Source: Terriglobales bacterium (GTDB lineage: Bacteria > Acidobacteriota > Terriglobia > Terriglobales > Acidobacteriaceae). From it: a stretch of 64,000 nt of DNA. Positions 26,187 to 34,249 of this stretch are shown piece by piece. The notes beneath the pieces are model-generated. The model saw only the letters and a program-made list of their open reading frames with translations. It was not told the origin of the DNA and searched no databases. A program made the position numbers and the translations under genes. The stretch is taken from assembly GCA_035567895.1 (NCBI GenBank), contig DATMPC010000083.1, positions 1-64,000 of the forward strand, written 5' to 3'. The first letter of the stretch is position 1. Each line of letters starts with the position of its first letter.

Positions 26187-28274
26187 CTACCAAACTCTGC
26201 ACACCTGAGCCGCTGCCTTAGTCATTGGCTGCCCGGCCTTACAAGAGAATGCCTGCGTAAAGTCAGGCATATTCACGACGACGCCGTTGATGCGATACCT
26301 GGCTGGCGAGTGCGGATCAGTGAGCGCGCGCAGCCGCGCGTCTTCCGGACGCGTGTTCTCGCATGCCCATTGTGCAAAGCCGACAAAGAATCGCTGGTCG
26401 GGAGTTAGGTCATCGGCTGCCTGGAGATTCTTGTCTTTCGTTGCGTCTTTCCACGCGTTGTAAGCGAGGATCTCCCCTCCCAGATCGGCGACGTCTTCGC
26501 CTAGTGTGAGCTTGCCATTGATGTGTACATCGTCAACGACTACATACTTCGAATACTGGTCTTCGACGCATTGGGTGCGCTGCGTGAACTTCTCTGCGTC
26601 TTCTTTTGTCCACCAGTCGCGCAGATTACCTTTTGCGTCGTACTTGCGCCCCTGATCGTCGAAGCCGTGTGTCAACTCATGGCCAATCGTGCCGCCGGTG
26701 TTTCCGTAATTGGGAGCATCGTCCATTTTTGAATCATAGAGCGGTGGTTGCAGCACCCCGGCAGGGAAGTTGATGTCGTTCATCGCCGGGTTGTAATAAG
26801 CATTTACGGTCGGAGGCGTCATTCCCCATTCGGCATGATCGACCGGTTGCCCGATCTTGTTGATGCGCCTCCGTGATTCAAACAGATTCGCATTGCGTAC
26901 GTCGCCAACGAAGTCTGTTGCAGTAATCTTCACGGAACTGTAGTCGCGCCACTTGTCGGGGTATCCAATCTTGTTGCGCATGCCCTGCAGTTTCAGTACG
27001 GCCTGCCGCTTCGTTTCCGGACTCATCCAGTCGAGCTGCTGAATGCGTTGTCCCATCGCATCTTCGATGCGACGAACCATGTCCAACGTGCTGGCCTTGA
27101 GTTCAGGAGAGAAAACTCTACGAACGTACGCCTGCCCCAGGGCCTCACCGAGGTCATCGTCCACGTATTGCACGCAGCGCTTCCATCGCGGTTGTTGCTC
27201 CTTTGCGCCGCGCAAATACTGGCGATAGAAAGCAAAGTTCTCATCCACGAACGGCTGTGAGAGATAAGGTGAGTAGGCGTTGGCGACGTGGAAGCGCAAG
27301 TAGTTCTTCCAGTTGTCCAGGGACTCACTTCCCAGTTCAGAACTAAGAGCCTTGAAAAACGGCGGCGCTGTGACGTTCATGATCTCGAACGGAGGCGTGT
27401 TCGCAGCTTTGAAAAAAGCCGGCCAATCGAAGTTAGGAGCGACTGCTTGCAGGTCAGCCACCTTCATCTTGTTCTTGCGCTTGTACGGATCGCGGCGTTC
27501 CACGCGGGTGAGGGACGCCTCAGCCAACCTAGTTTCCATGCGCATAATGTCCTGCGCCTCGGTTTTTGCTTTGTCCGGCGAATCGCCTAGAAGCTCGAAC
27601 ATCTTCTGCACGTGCTGCAGATAGCGCTCGCGTGTTTCCTTGGATTTGGCATCATCCTTCGTGTAGTAATCACGATCGGGCAGCCCCAGGCCACCCTGAT
27701 TGATGCCGGCGATCTGCTCCTCTGAGTTATCCGGATCCTGAATCGAGGACGATCCAAACATTGTCGTCCCCGCAGCTTCGAGCTGAAGCCGGGCTACAAG
27801 CGGAGCAAGCTCGTGTACGGACTTCAGCGCACCAATCGCATCCAGCTCGGGTTTAATAGCTTGCACGCCGCGTTTATTCACTGTCGCTTCATCCATGCAA
27901 GCTGAGTAATAGTCACCGATCTTCTGAGTGACGGCGTCCCGCTGTTTGGCTGTCTGCGCTTCGTCGAGGATGCCACGCAAGAACCCGAGATTGTCCTGAT
28001 AGAGCTTTCCGTAAACACCCCAGGAGGTCTGGTCCGGGGGAATTGGATTGTTCTTCTGCCAGCCGCCACACGAGTACTGATAAAAGTCCGCGCATGGATC
28101 CGCCGATTTATCCATCGACGTCAGATCCAGGCTCGGCGAATACGGCAACGTGGGCTCCGCAGCGGACGAGCCCGATGCTGGTGACGCGCTCTGTTGGGCT
28201 TGCGCGAGAGTAGCGATCGCAATCACAACGGTGAAAAACGTCACACGGAAGGAAAAAGTCGAAAAGTTCTTCAA
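26187..28274 (-). CDS. M13-family metallopeptidase (neprilysin/PepO-like)
   Basis: 695 residues with a signal peptide (VTFFTVVIAIATLAQAQ), so periplasmic or secreted. M13 signatures: DKSADPCADFYQYSCGGW near the N-terminus, NAYYNPAMNDINFPAGVLQPPLYD, the zinc helix GGTIGHELTHGFDDQG (HELTH), the third-ligand motif GEDVADLGGEILAYNAW and the C-terminal CRVW. All zinc ligands are present. Such peptidases cleave oligopeptides N-terminal to hydrophobic residues. The gene converges on the HAD gene with a 28-base gap and is monocistronic. Confidence 0.96.
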   Translation of the reverse strand: MKNFSTFSFRVTFFTVVIAIATLAQAQQSASPASGSSAAEPTLPYSPSLDLTSMDKSADPCADFYQYSCGGWQKNNPIPPDQTSWGVYGKLYQDNLGFLRGILDEAQTAKQRDAVTQKIGDYYSACMDEATVNKRGVQAIKPELDAIGALKSVHELAPLVARLQLEAAGTTMFGSSSIQDPDNSEEQIAGINQGGLGLPDRDYYTKDDAKSKETRERYLQHVQKMFELLGDSPDKAKTEAQDIMRMETRLAEASLTRVERRDPYKRKNKMKVADLQAVAPNFDWPAFFKAANTPPFEIMNVTAPPFFKALSSELGSESLDNWKNYLRFHVANAYSPYLSQPFVDENFAFYRQYLRGAKEQQPRWKRCVQYVDDDLGEALGQAYVRRVFSPELKASTLDMVRRIEDAMGQRIQQLDWMSPETKRQAVLKLQGMRNKIGYPDKWRDYSSVKITATDFVGDVRNANLFESRRRINKIGQPVDHAEWGMTPPTVNAYYNPAMNDINFPAGVLQPPLYDSKMDDAPNYGNTGGTIGHELTHGFDDQGRKYDAKGNLRDWWTKEDAEKFTQRTQCVEDQYSKYVVVDDVHINGKLTLGEDVADLGGEILAYNAWKDATKDKNLQAADDLTPDQRFFVGFAQWACENTRPEDARLRALTDPHSPARYRINGVVVNMPDFTQAFSCKAGQPMTKAAAQVCRVW

Positions 28275-28354
28275 GAGTGTCTGCTCCAGAAATTGAAGGC
28301 AAAGAGTAACAGAAAAGCGGCAATTGGCAACTCGCGACGATTCAATGCTGAACG

Positions 28355-28828
28355 TCAGTGCGCGAGTACCACACTGATGTCATCCCATACCAGCCAGTGC
28401 GCGTTTAGTTCATGGGCGCCATGCTTTGTATAAAAGCGTCGAGCCGCCGCATTTTCCGGGTCCACATCTACGCAAATCCGTTGTGCCTTGTGCTCGGCAA
28501 ACCAGGCAGCCACCATCCGAAGCAGTTCAAACGCGACCGCACTGCCTCTGTTGGTGCGAATGACATTGATCCACTCCAGTTCCCCGTCGCAGCCGTACCT
28601 GCGCGTAAGATGTCCAGCAATGAAGCCAAGCATTAAATCAGTCTGAAGCGCGACATAAACTACGCGAGGTTTCAAGGCATGCTGCGGATGTAGTTCACAA
28701 TCCATATAGCCGGCAATTCGATTTCTCCAGTAATTCTCCTCGCCCCATTCCGCCGACCGCATCCGTGCCATAGCCGGAATATCAGATTGGGAAGCCTGCC
28801 TGTAGTTAACCGCGCTCATGGAGCACAC
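28355..28828 (-). CDS. GNAT-family N-acetyltransferase
   Basis: 157 residues. The N-terminal YRQASQSDIPAMARMRSAEW and the acetyl-CoA-site region LEWINVIRTNRGSAVAFELLRMVAAWFAEHKAQRICVDVDPENAAARRFYTKHGAHELN fit the GNAT fold; the Arg/Gly-rich loop R-NRGSA replaces the usual Q/RxxGxG/A. The C-terminus (HWLVWDDISVVLAH) closes the sheet. Substrate unknown. No good ribosome site precedes either 28828 or the next ATG at 28819. Divergent from the pirin gene. Confidence 0.85.
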   Translation of the reverse strand: MCSMSAVNYRQASQSDIPAMARMRSAEWGEENYWRNRIAGYMDCELHPQHALKPRVVYVALQTDLMLGFIAGHLTRRYGCDGELEWINVIRTNRGSAVAFELLRMVAAWFAEHKAQRICVDVDPENAAARRFYTKHGAHELNAHWLVWDDISVVLAH

Positions 28829-28986
28829 ATTATTTGGTAAACGCTCAGCTCCACCCCCAAGTCCGGGCAGTCCGAGGTCGCTCCATCGACAAATGGAGTA
28901 GCCGAATTAGGCGGAATCCGTCGCTTGAATCGTTCGCTGGCTTCAGGCATCAAACCTATGCATTCGGATTTCGGGGAAGGAAAGTT

Positions 28987-29892
28987 ATGTCACTACGTCC
29001 AGTCAGACAGATCATTCAAACGACGCCCACAATTGAAGGTGCCGGAGTGAAGCTACAGCGGGCATTCGGTTTTGGCAAGACGAAGGAATTCGATCCTTTC
29101 CTGCTGCTGGATGACTTCCGCAACGACAATCCGCAGGACTATCTCGCGGGATTTCCCTGGCATCCGCATCGCGGCATCGAGACGATTACGTATGTCCTCG
29201 CCGGCTCTGTCGAGCACGGTGATAGCCTGGGCAACAAAGGAAAGATGTCAGCGGGCGACGTGCAATGGATGACCGCCGGCAGCGGCATCCTGCATCAGGA
29301 GATGCCCAAAGGAGATGCGCAGGGCCGCATGCACGGCTTCCAGCTTTGGGCCAACCTGCCCTCATCATTGAAGATGACCGACCCGCGCTACCAGGACATA
29401 CCTTCAAGCGCGATCCCCGAAGTCGCGGAAGATGATGGGACCCGTGTACGGGTTATCTGCGGAGAATTTGGAGGGAAGCGCGGACCGGTAGAAGGCGTGG
29501 CTGCCGATCCGAACTATCTCGATATCTCTGTTCCGCCTGGTCAACGCAAGCGGCTCAAAGTCGAAACCACACGCAATGCCTTCGCATACGTGTTTGCAGG
29601 TTCCGGCACATTCCGCGATGCCTCAAATCCGCGCGCGGTTCTTACTGAATCTGGCGTGGATCCAAATGCCACTCCCGTGTACGACGTCAACAATCACTCG
29701 TTGGTGCTCTTCGATCGCGGCGATGAGATCGTAGCGCAAGCTGGAGATGAAGGCATCCGTTTCCTGCTGGTTTCCGGGAAGCCAATCGAGGAGCCGGTAG
29801 CCTGGTACGGTCCAATCGTGATGAACACGCAGGAGCAGATCCGGCAAGCCATTGGCGAATTGCATACCGGCGCGTTTATCAAGCATCGCTAA
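28987..29892 (+). CDS. Pirin family protein
   Basis: 301 residues from the ATG at 28987, preceded by GGGGAAGGAAAG; the frame extends upstream to 28834 without homology. The N-terminal cupin has FPWHPHRGIETITYVLAGSVEHGDSLGN and GDVQWMTAGSGILHQEMP, which carry the three histidines and the glutamate that bind Fe in pirins. A second cupin follows (YLDISVPPGQRKRLKVETTRNAFAYVFAGSGTF). Pirins act as quercetin-2,3-dioxygenase-like enzymes or redox-dependent regulators; which applies is unknown. A hairpin at 29928-29949 follows the stop. Confidence 0.93.
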   Translation: MSLRPVRQIIQTTPTIEGAGVKLQRAFGFGKTKEFDPFLLLDDFRNDNPQDYLAGFPWHPHRGIETITYVLAGSVEHGDSLGNKGKMSAGDVQWMTAGSGILHQEMPKGDAQGRMHGFQLWANLPSSLKMTDPRYQDIPSSAIPEVAEDDGTRVRVICGEFGGKRGPVEGVAADPNYLDISVPPGQRKRLKVETTRNAFAYVFAGSGTFRDASNPRAVLTESGVDPNATPVYDVNNHSLVLFDRGDEIVAQAGDEGIRFLLVSGKPIEEPVAWYGPIVMNTQEQIRQAIGELHTGAFIKHR

Positions 29893-29927
29893 AACGCAAC
29901 TGCCTTTGTCCCGCTAGCACAACGGAG

Positions 29928-29949
29928 CGCCGGACGCCCTCGTCCGGCG
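29928..29949. terminator. Hairpin after the pirin gene
   Basis: CGCCGGACG (29928-29936) pairs perfectly with 29941-29949 around a CCCT loop, 35 bases after the pirin stop. There is no T-run, so it is a candidate terminator or a REP-like palindrome. Confidence 0.45.
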
Positions 29950-30062
29950 AAGTAGAAGTTACTCGCGGACGACGAAGCGATGCGAAGTCCCACTTCCGCC
30001 ACCTGCTATACTCGAACCAAGGAATCGCTGCATGCTTTGCGATTCTCCTGCCTTGGTTACGT

Positions 30063-30139
<77 letters not shown>

Positions 30140-30194
30140 ATTCCTTTCAACAACTTGCAAATTCGCCGGGTCATGAGGGTTTACACAAAAGGGT

Positions 30195-31403
30195 TTACAT
30201 TGTCCGGGCAGGCTGCTGGCCCGGTGTAAACTCCCGCCAAACGCTGGCGGCGGCTAAACTCACAGCTTCCACTCGTTCTTCCCACCACGTGCGGTTGTAA
30301 ACGTTCTGCGTCACATCCACCGTAGCGTGTCCCATGTTGTCGCGCGTTACTTCGGGCCGGACGCCAACACTGCTCATCAGGCTCGAATGCATCGTGCGGA
30401 AGCTCCGAAAATCCACGGTCGCAGGCAAACCTAACTTCTTGACCGTGGGCTTCAAGTGCCGACGCAGCAAGTTGCGCCGGTTTACCGGGCCACCCTTTGC
30501 ATTGGTGAAAACGAGATCATCCGGCTTCCGATACTTCGATCTTTGCCAAGTTGCTTCCAGAACCGCCTTCAGGATTCCGTGAGAATCAAGAGGAATGCTC
30601 CGGCGACCTGCATCGGTTTTCGTGTCATCGAACTCGCCTTCGTAGAAACGCTCTACGATTTCGATTCGATCCGGGTGAATTCGCTCCCAACGCAAAGCGG
30701 CAACCTCGCCAATTCGCATTGAACCAACCACCATCAGCGCAACGATGGACTTGGTCGGCTCCGGCAACGCATCGATCACGCTGCGAATATCCTGCTTTGC
30801 GAGCAACACGGGAGGTTTGCGTGCCTTCTTGCGCGGCAGGCGAACTCCCTGAGCAGGATTCACTCGAATGATTCCCCAAGTTTTGCCTTGGTTCAGAACC
30901 GTTCTGAGACATGCGTGCATATTGCGAATCGTTTTCGAGGCCAAGCGCGGAGAAAACGAGTTGAAAAAATCTTGTAGTCCGATTGTTCTCATTTTCGTGA
31001 GTTTGATCGAACCCAATTCGGGCAAGATGTACGTGTCCAGAAAAAAGTCGTAACTGAGTCTCGTTGAGTTCTTCAGCAGCGGCCAGATTCTTTCACGACA
31101 CATTGCCACAAGTGCTGCGAGTGTTCCTTCCCCGAAGGGAAATTGTTGAGGTTGATTGTTCCGTTCGTTGACGCCTTCAATGAACTGGTCTGCTTCCCGT
31201 TGAGCTTCAGATCGCGTGGGAAACTTACTTTTCGCCCAGCTCTTTGTATGCGGGCAACGCTTGCCGGAACTGTAGTCCCAATAGAAAATCTTCCACTTGC
31301 TCCCCAAGTCCTTCACTCGGGGTCTCTGGTGTCGTTCTCGCACCACGATTTCCTTTCCGTGGTGCTTCAACCGTGATCTACGATTAACACCAACGGAACT
31401 CAT
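30195..31403 (-). CDS. int: Tyrosine-type site-specific integrase
   Basis: 402 residues from the ATG at 31403, which overlaps the stop of the excisionase-like gene (ATGA); a TTG at 31409 is possible. An N-terminal arm-binding region (KWKIFYWDYSSGKRCPHTKSW...), a SAM-like core domain (LSYDFFLDTYILPELGSIKLTKM) and a catalytic domain are seen. Catalytic residues: Arg in GSMRIGEVAALRWERI, then FRSFRTMHSSLM where the usual H-x-x-R box reads R-x-x-R, GHATVDVTQ for the second His, and Tyr in NVYNRTW. The gene faces tRNA-Pro and probably integrates the element into the tRNA 3' end. Confidence 0.92.
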   Translation of the reverse strand: MSSVGVNRRSRLKHHGKEIVVRERHQRPRVKDLGSKWKIFYWDYSSGKRCPHTKSWAKSKFPTRSEAQREADQFIEGVNERNNQPQQFPFGEGTLAALVAMCRERIWPLLKNSTRLSYDFFLDTYILPELGSIKLTKMRTIGLQDFFNSFSPRLASKTIRNMHACLRTVLNQGKTWGIIRVNPAQGVRLPRKKARKPPVLLAKQDIRSVIDALPEPTKSIVALMVVGSMRIGEVAALRWERIHPDRIEIVERFYEGEFDDTKTDAGRRSIPLDSHGILKAVLEATWQRSKYRKPDDLVFTNAKGGPVNRRNLLRRHLKPTVKKLGLPATVDFRSFRTMHSSLMSSVGVRPEVTRDNMGHATVDVTQNVYNRTWWEERVEAVSLAAASVWREFTPGQQPARTM

Positions 31404-31618
31404 TGGCAAGCGCCTGCGCGTTTTTCGAGGAAACGTTCAATTTCGGAACGCCGGAAGCGCACATAGCGACCGAGACGAATCACGGGTAGCTCACTGAGAT
31501 GGCTGTAAATCCAACTGCGAGGAACGCGAAGAATTTGGGCAACCTCGCTTGCATCCAGAAGAATTGCATCCTGCGGGACTGACCCAAAGACGGGGTGCGA
31601 AATTGCGTTGCTCTCCAT
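31400..31618 (-). CDS. Excisionase/MerR-like helix-turn-helix protein
   Basis: 72 residues. LLDASEVAQILRVPRSWIYSHLSELPVIRLGRYVRFRRSEIERFLEKR is the HTH_17/excisionase-type winged helix that sits beside many integrases. The start has AGGAGTCCGCAT. Its stop overlaps the integrase start, so both are made together. It probably directs excision or represses the integrase promoter; the GGGTTAA repeats upstream are candidate sites. Confidence 0.85.
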   Translation of the reverse strand: MESNAISHPVFGSVPQDAILLDASEVAQILRVPRSWIYSHLSELPVIRLGRYVRFRRSEIERFLEKRAGACQ

Positions 31619-31654
31619 ATGCGGACTCCTGTTGTCAAAATGCGAATGGAACGG

Positions 31655-31720
31655 AATGGGTTAAAAGGGAATGGATAACGGACAATGGGTTAAGGGAAAG
31701 GAGTCCGCCCTGTGGGTTAA
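31655..31720. repeat. Three GGGTTAA direct repeats upstream of the excisionase gene
   Basis: GGGTTAA occurs at 31658, 31687 and 31714 (spacing 29 and 27 bases, near helical phase over ~2.7 turns); the first two are within AATGGGTTAA. Position upstream of the excisionase/integrase operon suggests Xis/Int arm sites or an operator. Confidence 0.45.
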
Positions 31721-31725
31721 CGCTG

Positions 31726-31746
31726 TGCCGGGCCTGCGGCCCGGCA
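31726..31746. other. Perfect hairpin with triloop
   Basis: TGCCGGGCC (31726-31734) pairs with 31738-31746 around TGC. It separates the AAA ATPase gene end from the excisionase promoter region; no T-run follows on either strand. It resembles the triloop hairpins at 39.6-39.8 kb. Confidence 0.5.
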
Positions 31747-31788
31747 AGCTGCTGCAAGCTCGCCGTTGGTTCGGTTTTGCGTGCTTGC

Positions 31789-32916
31789 TCATTTGTGCTG
31801 TTGCAAGAATTGTCGAAAGAGCGGGTGATAGAGTTTGTAACGCCCGCGTCCTGCGCGTATCAGCAATCCTTTATCACTTAATCGCCTGAAATATTGCGGG
31901 TGAAACCTCTGCGCGAACGGAGCGGGGTTGAACTCGTCCTCATCGCTTGCTGCAATTGCATGTAAGAGCGCAATTTCCTTTTCGGAGAGCTGCGCTAAAT
32001 CGCTGTTGAATTTGCCTCGTTCCAAACGGTTGAAGACGCCGTGCCACAGATGCGCTGGATTTCTGAATGGGCGAGCGTGATACTGACTCCAAAGATCGCG
32101 ACAGATGAATGCCAGAAAATACGGATGCCCATAGGTTTTTTCGTACAGCCATTCAGACATGTTTAATGTGTCCACCTGCGTGCTACGGAAAACAGCACGC
32201 GTATATTCACGGGTCTCCTCAGGCGTGAACGGCTCAAGGAAGCATTTGTTATAGAAGCGTACCGCTGGCTCTGCAAAGCTGCGGATGCCCGAGAAGTAAT
32301 CACGCTTTGCGGAGAAGCACACACTGAGGTTGACGCCTTCTATTCCAAAGCTCTGGAACTGATCTCTGATGATGAGTGCGGTGTCCTGCACTGTCGGCGT
32401 CGCCAGATTGTGGAGATCATCGAGGAAGAATACCGCACCCGAATAGGCCGGTTGAATGAAGTGCTCCCATGCTTCGGACAGGGCATGACGAAGCAGAGCG
32501 CTTCCCGAACTCAGGAAATACTGCCTTGGTTTGCGGTCAACCACGACCGCGCCGACGCTGACTCTCGTCAATTTCCAGTTTTCGATCTCCGCGCGGATCT
32601 TCGTTGCGACCGATTCGGACGCGAGCAAAGTATCTGCAAGACGGTCGCATAACGCCTCAGCAAATCTCATGTAATCAGAAATGTCTTTGGAAATAGAGAA
32701 TGTGACCGGCAGCACACGAGGTGTCCAATCGGAACATGTGGACGCCAACTTGAGCAAAAGACTGCTCTTTCCAATTCCCCAGTCACCGAGAATTGCGAAG
32801 GATGCCATTCGGCCTGTTCTGGCGATGGATTGGAGCGAATCTGCAAACGTATCCAGGTGAACTTGCCGGCCAATGAATTCATCGGGTTTTACAGGAAAAT
32901 TCGGCTCTGGAAGCAT
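31789..32916 (-). CDS. AAA/STAND-like P-loop ATPase
   Basis: 375 residues. FIGRQVHLDTFADSLQS is a start typical of ORC1/STAND-like ATPases. Walker A is AILGDWGIGKSSLLLKL (~44-51), Walker B GAVFFLDDLHNL (~167-175), followed by sensor-like LSVCFSAKRDYF. The C-terminal ~90 residues form a winged-helix (QLSEKEIALLHAIAASDEDEFNPAPFAQRF...LSDKGLLIRAGRGRYKLYHPLFRQFL). Roles could be element replication, partition or regulation; similar proteins also occur as defence NTPases. A long palindrome (32928-32981) directly precedes its ribosome site (GAGGG). Confidence 0.75.
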   Translation of the reverse strand: MLPEPNFPVKPDEFIGRQVHLDTFADSLQSIARTGRMASFAILGDWGIGKSSLLLKLASTCSDWTPRVLPVTFSISKDISDYMRFAEALCDRLADTLLASESVATKIRAEIENWKLTRVSVGAVVVDRKPRQYFLSSGSALLRHALSEAWEHFIQPAYSGAVFFLDDLHNLATPTVQDTALIIRDQFQSFGIEGVNLSVCFSAKRDYFSGIRSFAEPAVRFYNKCFLEPFTPEETREYTRAVFRSTQVDTLNMSEWLYEKTYGHPYFLAFICRDLWSQYHARPFRNPAHLWHGVFNRLERGKFNSDLAQLSEKEIALLHAIAASDEDEFNPAPFAQRFHPQYFRRLSDKGLLIRAGRGRYKLYHPLFRQFLQQHK

Positions 32917-32927
32917 CGATGGCCCTC

Positions 32928-32981
32928 AAACTCACAAAACTCACAATCCTCAACGTTGAGCTTTGTGATTTTTGTGAGTTT
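32928..32981. promoter_or_regulatory. 54-base imperfect palindrome before the AAA ATPase gene
   Basis: AAACTCACAAAA (32928-32939) pairs with 32970-32981, TCACAA with TTGTGA (32941-46/32963-68), and the centre CTCAACGTTGAG (32949-32960) is a perfect palindrome. Its edge is 12 bases from the start codon at 32916, next to the ribosome site, so it could be an operator or an RNA hairpin gating translation. The left arm has tandem ACTCACAAA units. Confidence 0.6.
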
Positions 32982-33012
32982 CGTTCGATTCAATGCGCGA
33001 TTGTGGGTGGGA

Positions 33013-33041
33013 GCACAACGGGCGGAGATCGCCCGTTGTGC
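33013..33041. terminator. Perfect 12-bp hairpin
   Basis: GCACAACGGGCG (33013-33024) pairs with 33030-33041 around GAGAT. It lies 58 bases after the stop of the small gene at 33099 and upstream of the palindrome of the ATPase gene, so on the minus strand it is a candidate terminator, though no T-run follows. Confidence 0.5.
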
Positions 33042-33098
33042 AGAGGTGGGGGGGATTGTGAAGGTGGGTTTTGCTTTTGTGGCCGGAAGTTTGTGGGT

Positions 33099-33293
33099 TC
33101 AGTTCAGGATTTTGGGAACGAGGGCTTGATTCTCGACGAATGCGAAACAGGTGGACGTTTTTGGGCCACTGAGCGCCAGCTTGACCAGCGCCAGAGAGAC
33201 CCAGTCAGTCAGTTTTTCAACGATCACGGCTTCGCCGAGAATGCGCTCGCCCACGACAAGATAATGAGTGAAGCTGTCGCCGTCTTTCGACAT
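33099..33293 (-). CDS. Small element protein of unknown function (64 residues)
   Basis: The start at 33293 has GGAGGTGCGCT, a near-perfect ribosome site, which is why I accept this short frame. The sequence (MSKDGDSFTHYLVVGERILGEAVIVEKLTDWVSLALVKLALSGPKTSTCFAFVENQALVPKIL) has no transmembrane segment or motif I recognise. Its leader, including the TGTGGAT motif at 33326, resembles that of the next gene upstream. Confidence 0.6.
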   Translation of the reverse strand: MSKDGDSFTHYLVVGERILGEAVIVEKLTDWVSLALVKLALSGPKTSTCFAFVENQALVPKILN

Positions 33294-33379
33294 AGCGCAC
33301 CTCCAAGGTGTTTTGGTTTTTTGCTTGTGGATGGATTTGGAATCAGGTCGTGATTCCGTTTGTGGTTCTGGGGTGGCGA

Positions 33380-33661
33380 TTAGCGGCGGAATTCCCGTTT
33401 CCTGCGTTCAAGAGCAGGCGGATTGACGCACTGCTGAACATCGGCTCGGCAGACTTCGCACTCCTCGGCATCGTCGTGCAAATGCCGTGAGCGCTGGTCC
33501 ACGGAGAACGCGGGAAGGCCGTCGCGACGCAGCTCAGTGACTTCTGCGGACGCGTCTTCAGGCGACAGATTGTGACTGCAGATGCAGTAAATCTGTTTTC
33601 GCCAATCAAAGAGCATCACCAGTTTCAGGTTGACGGACGTGTTCTGATTCGTCTGGCGCAT
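33380..33661 (-). CDS. Small protein with CxxC motif (93 residues)
   Basis: The start at 33661 has GGAGGTGCGCG, almost the same leader as the gene at 33099. The protein contains IYCICSHNLSPEDASAEV and later ECEVCRADVQQCV, cysteine pairs that may bind zinc. No family recognised. Part of the run of short genes between the ATPase and HipA-like kinase genes. Confidence 0.55.
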   Translation of the reverse strand: MRQTNQNTSVNLKLVMLFDWRKQIYCICSHNLSPEDASAEVTELRRDGLPAFSVDQRSRHLHDDAEECEVCRADVQQCVNPPALERRKREFRR

Positions 33662-33739
33662 CGCGCACCTCCGAGACTTGGTTTGTGGATTTGGGAATTG
33701 GATCAGGAAGGGATCAGAAGAACTTGCGTTCGGTCTGAT

Positions 33740-34249
33740 TCAGCGTGTGGATTCGATTGAGGTGGGTTGTTCGTCGCAGCCTTTGAATTGCGGCAGGTCT
33801 TCAAACAGGATCAGCCCTTGCGGATTGGATTGGGCTGCTGCCTCAATGAGCGCCTCGGGGATTCCGGATTCGCGGAGTGCATCAGGCCGGAACACCAGTT
33901 TAGGCTTCGGGCTGCGATCTTCTGGATCAAGGATTCGCATGTCAACCAACGTGCCGTTTTCTTTTCGGTACGCTGGCCAATGCGTGCTGTTGATGGTCAC
34001 AACAGAATCGTGCATTTGGTTCACCTCCATTCTTTGTAGGTCTTGCCGTGCTCGCTGAAGTTGCTGCAAAACTCGTTCAGCAGGACAGTGGAATACCGGG
34101 CATTCAAAATGTGGGCTTGCTATGTAGCCGAGAAGGCGCGGATCACATTCGAATTCCTTCTCAGCCCACTCACGGTCGGACTCGGCAACAAAGCACATTG
34201 CCGAGCCGTTGCAGTTGGTGATGAGGTACTTCCAGAATTTCAGCGTCAT
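33740..34249 (-). CDS. Element protein of unknown function with a likely internal start
   Basis: 169 residues. The start at 34249 has GAGGAAAAGCC and overlaps the HipA-like kinase stop as ATGA, implying coupling. A second, even stronger site (GGAGGTGAACCAA) sits before an in-frame ATG at 34015, which would yield a 91-residue C-terminal product (MHDSVVTINSTHWPAYRKENGTLVDMRILDPEDRSP...). The N-terminal part has YIASPHFECPVFHCPAERVLQQLQRARQDLQRM. No family recognised. It may encode two products, or two genes fused in frame. Confidence 0.65.
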   Translation of the reverse strand: MTLKFWKYLITNCNGSAMCFVAESDREWAEKEFECDPRLLGYIASPHFECPVFHCPAERVLQQLQRARQDLQRMEVNQMHDSVVTINSTHWPAYRKENGTLVDMRILDPEDRSPKPKLVFRPDALRESGIPEALIEAAAQSNPQGLILFEDLPQFKGCDEQPTSIESTR

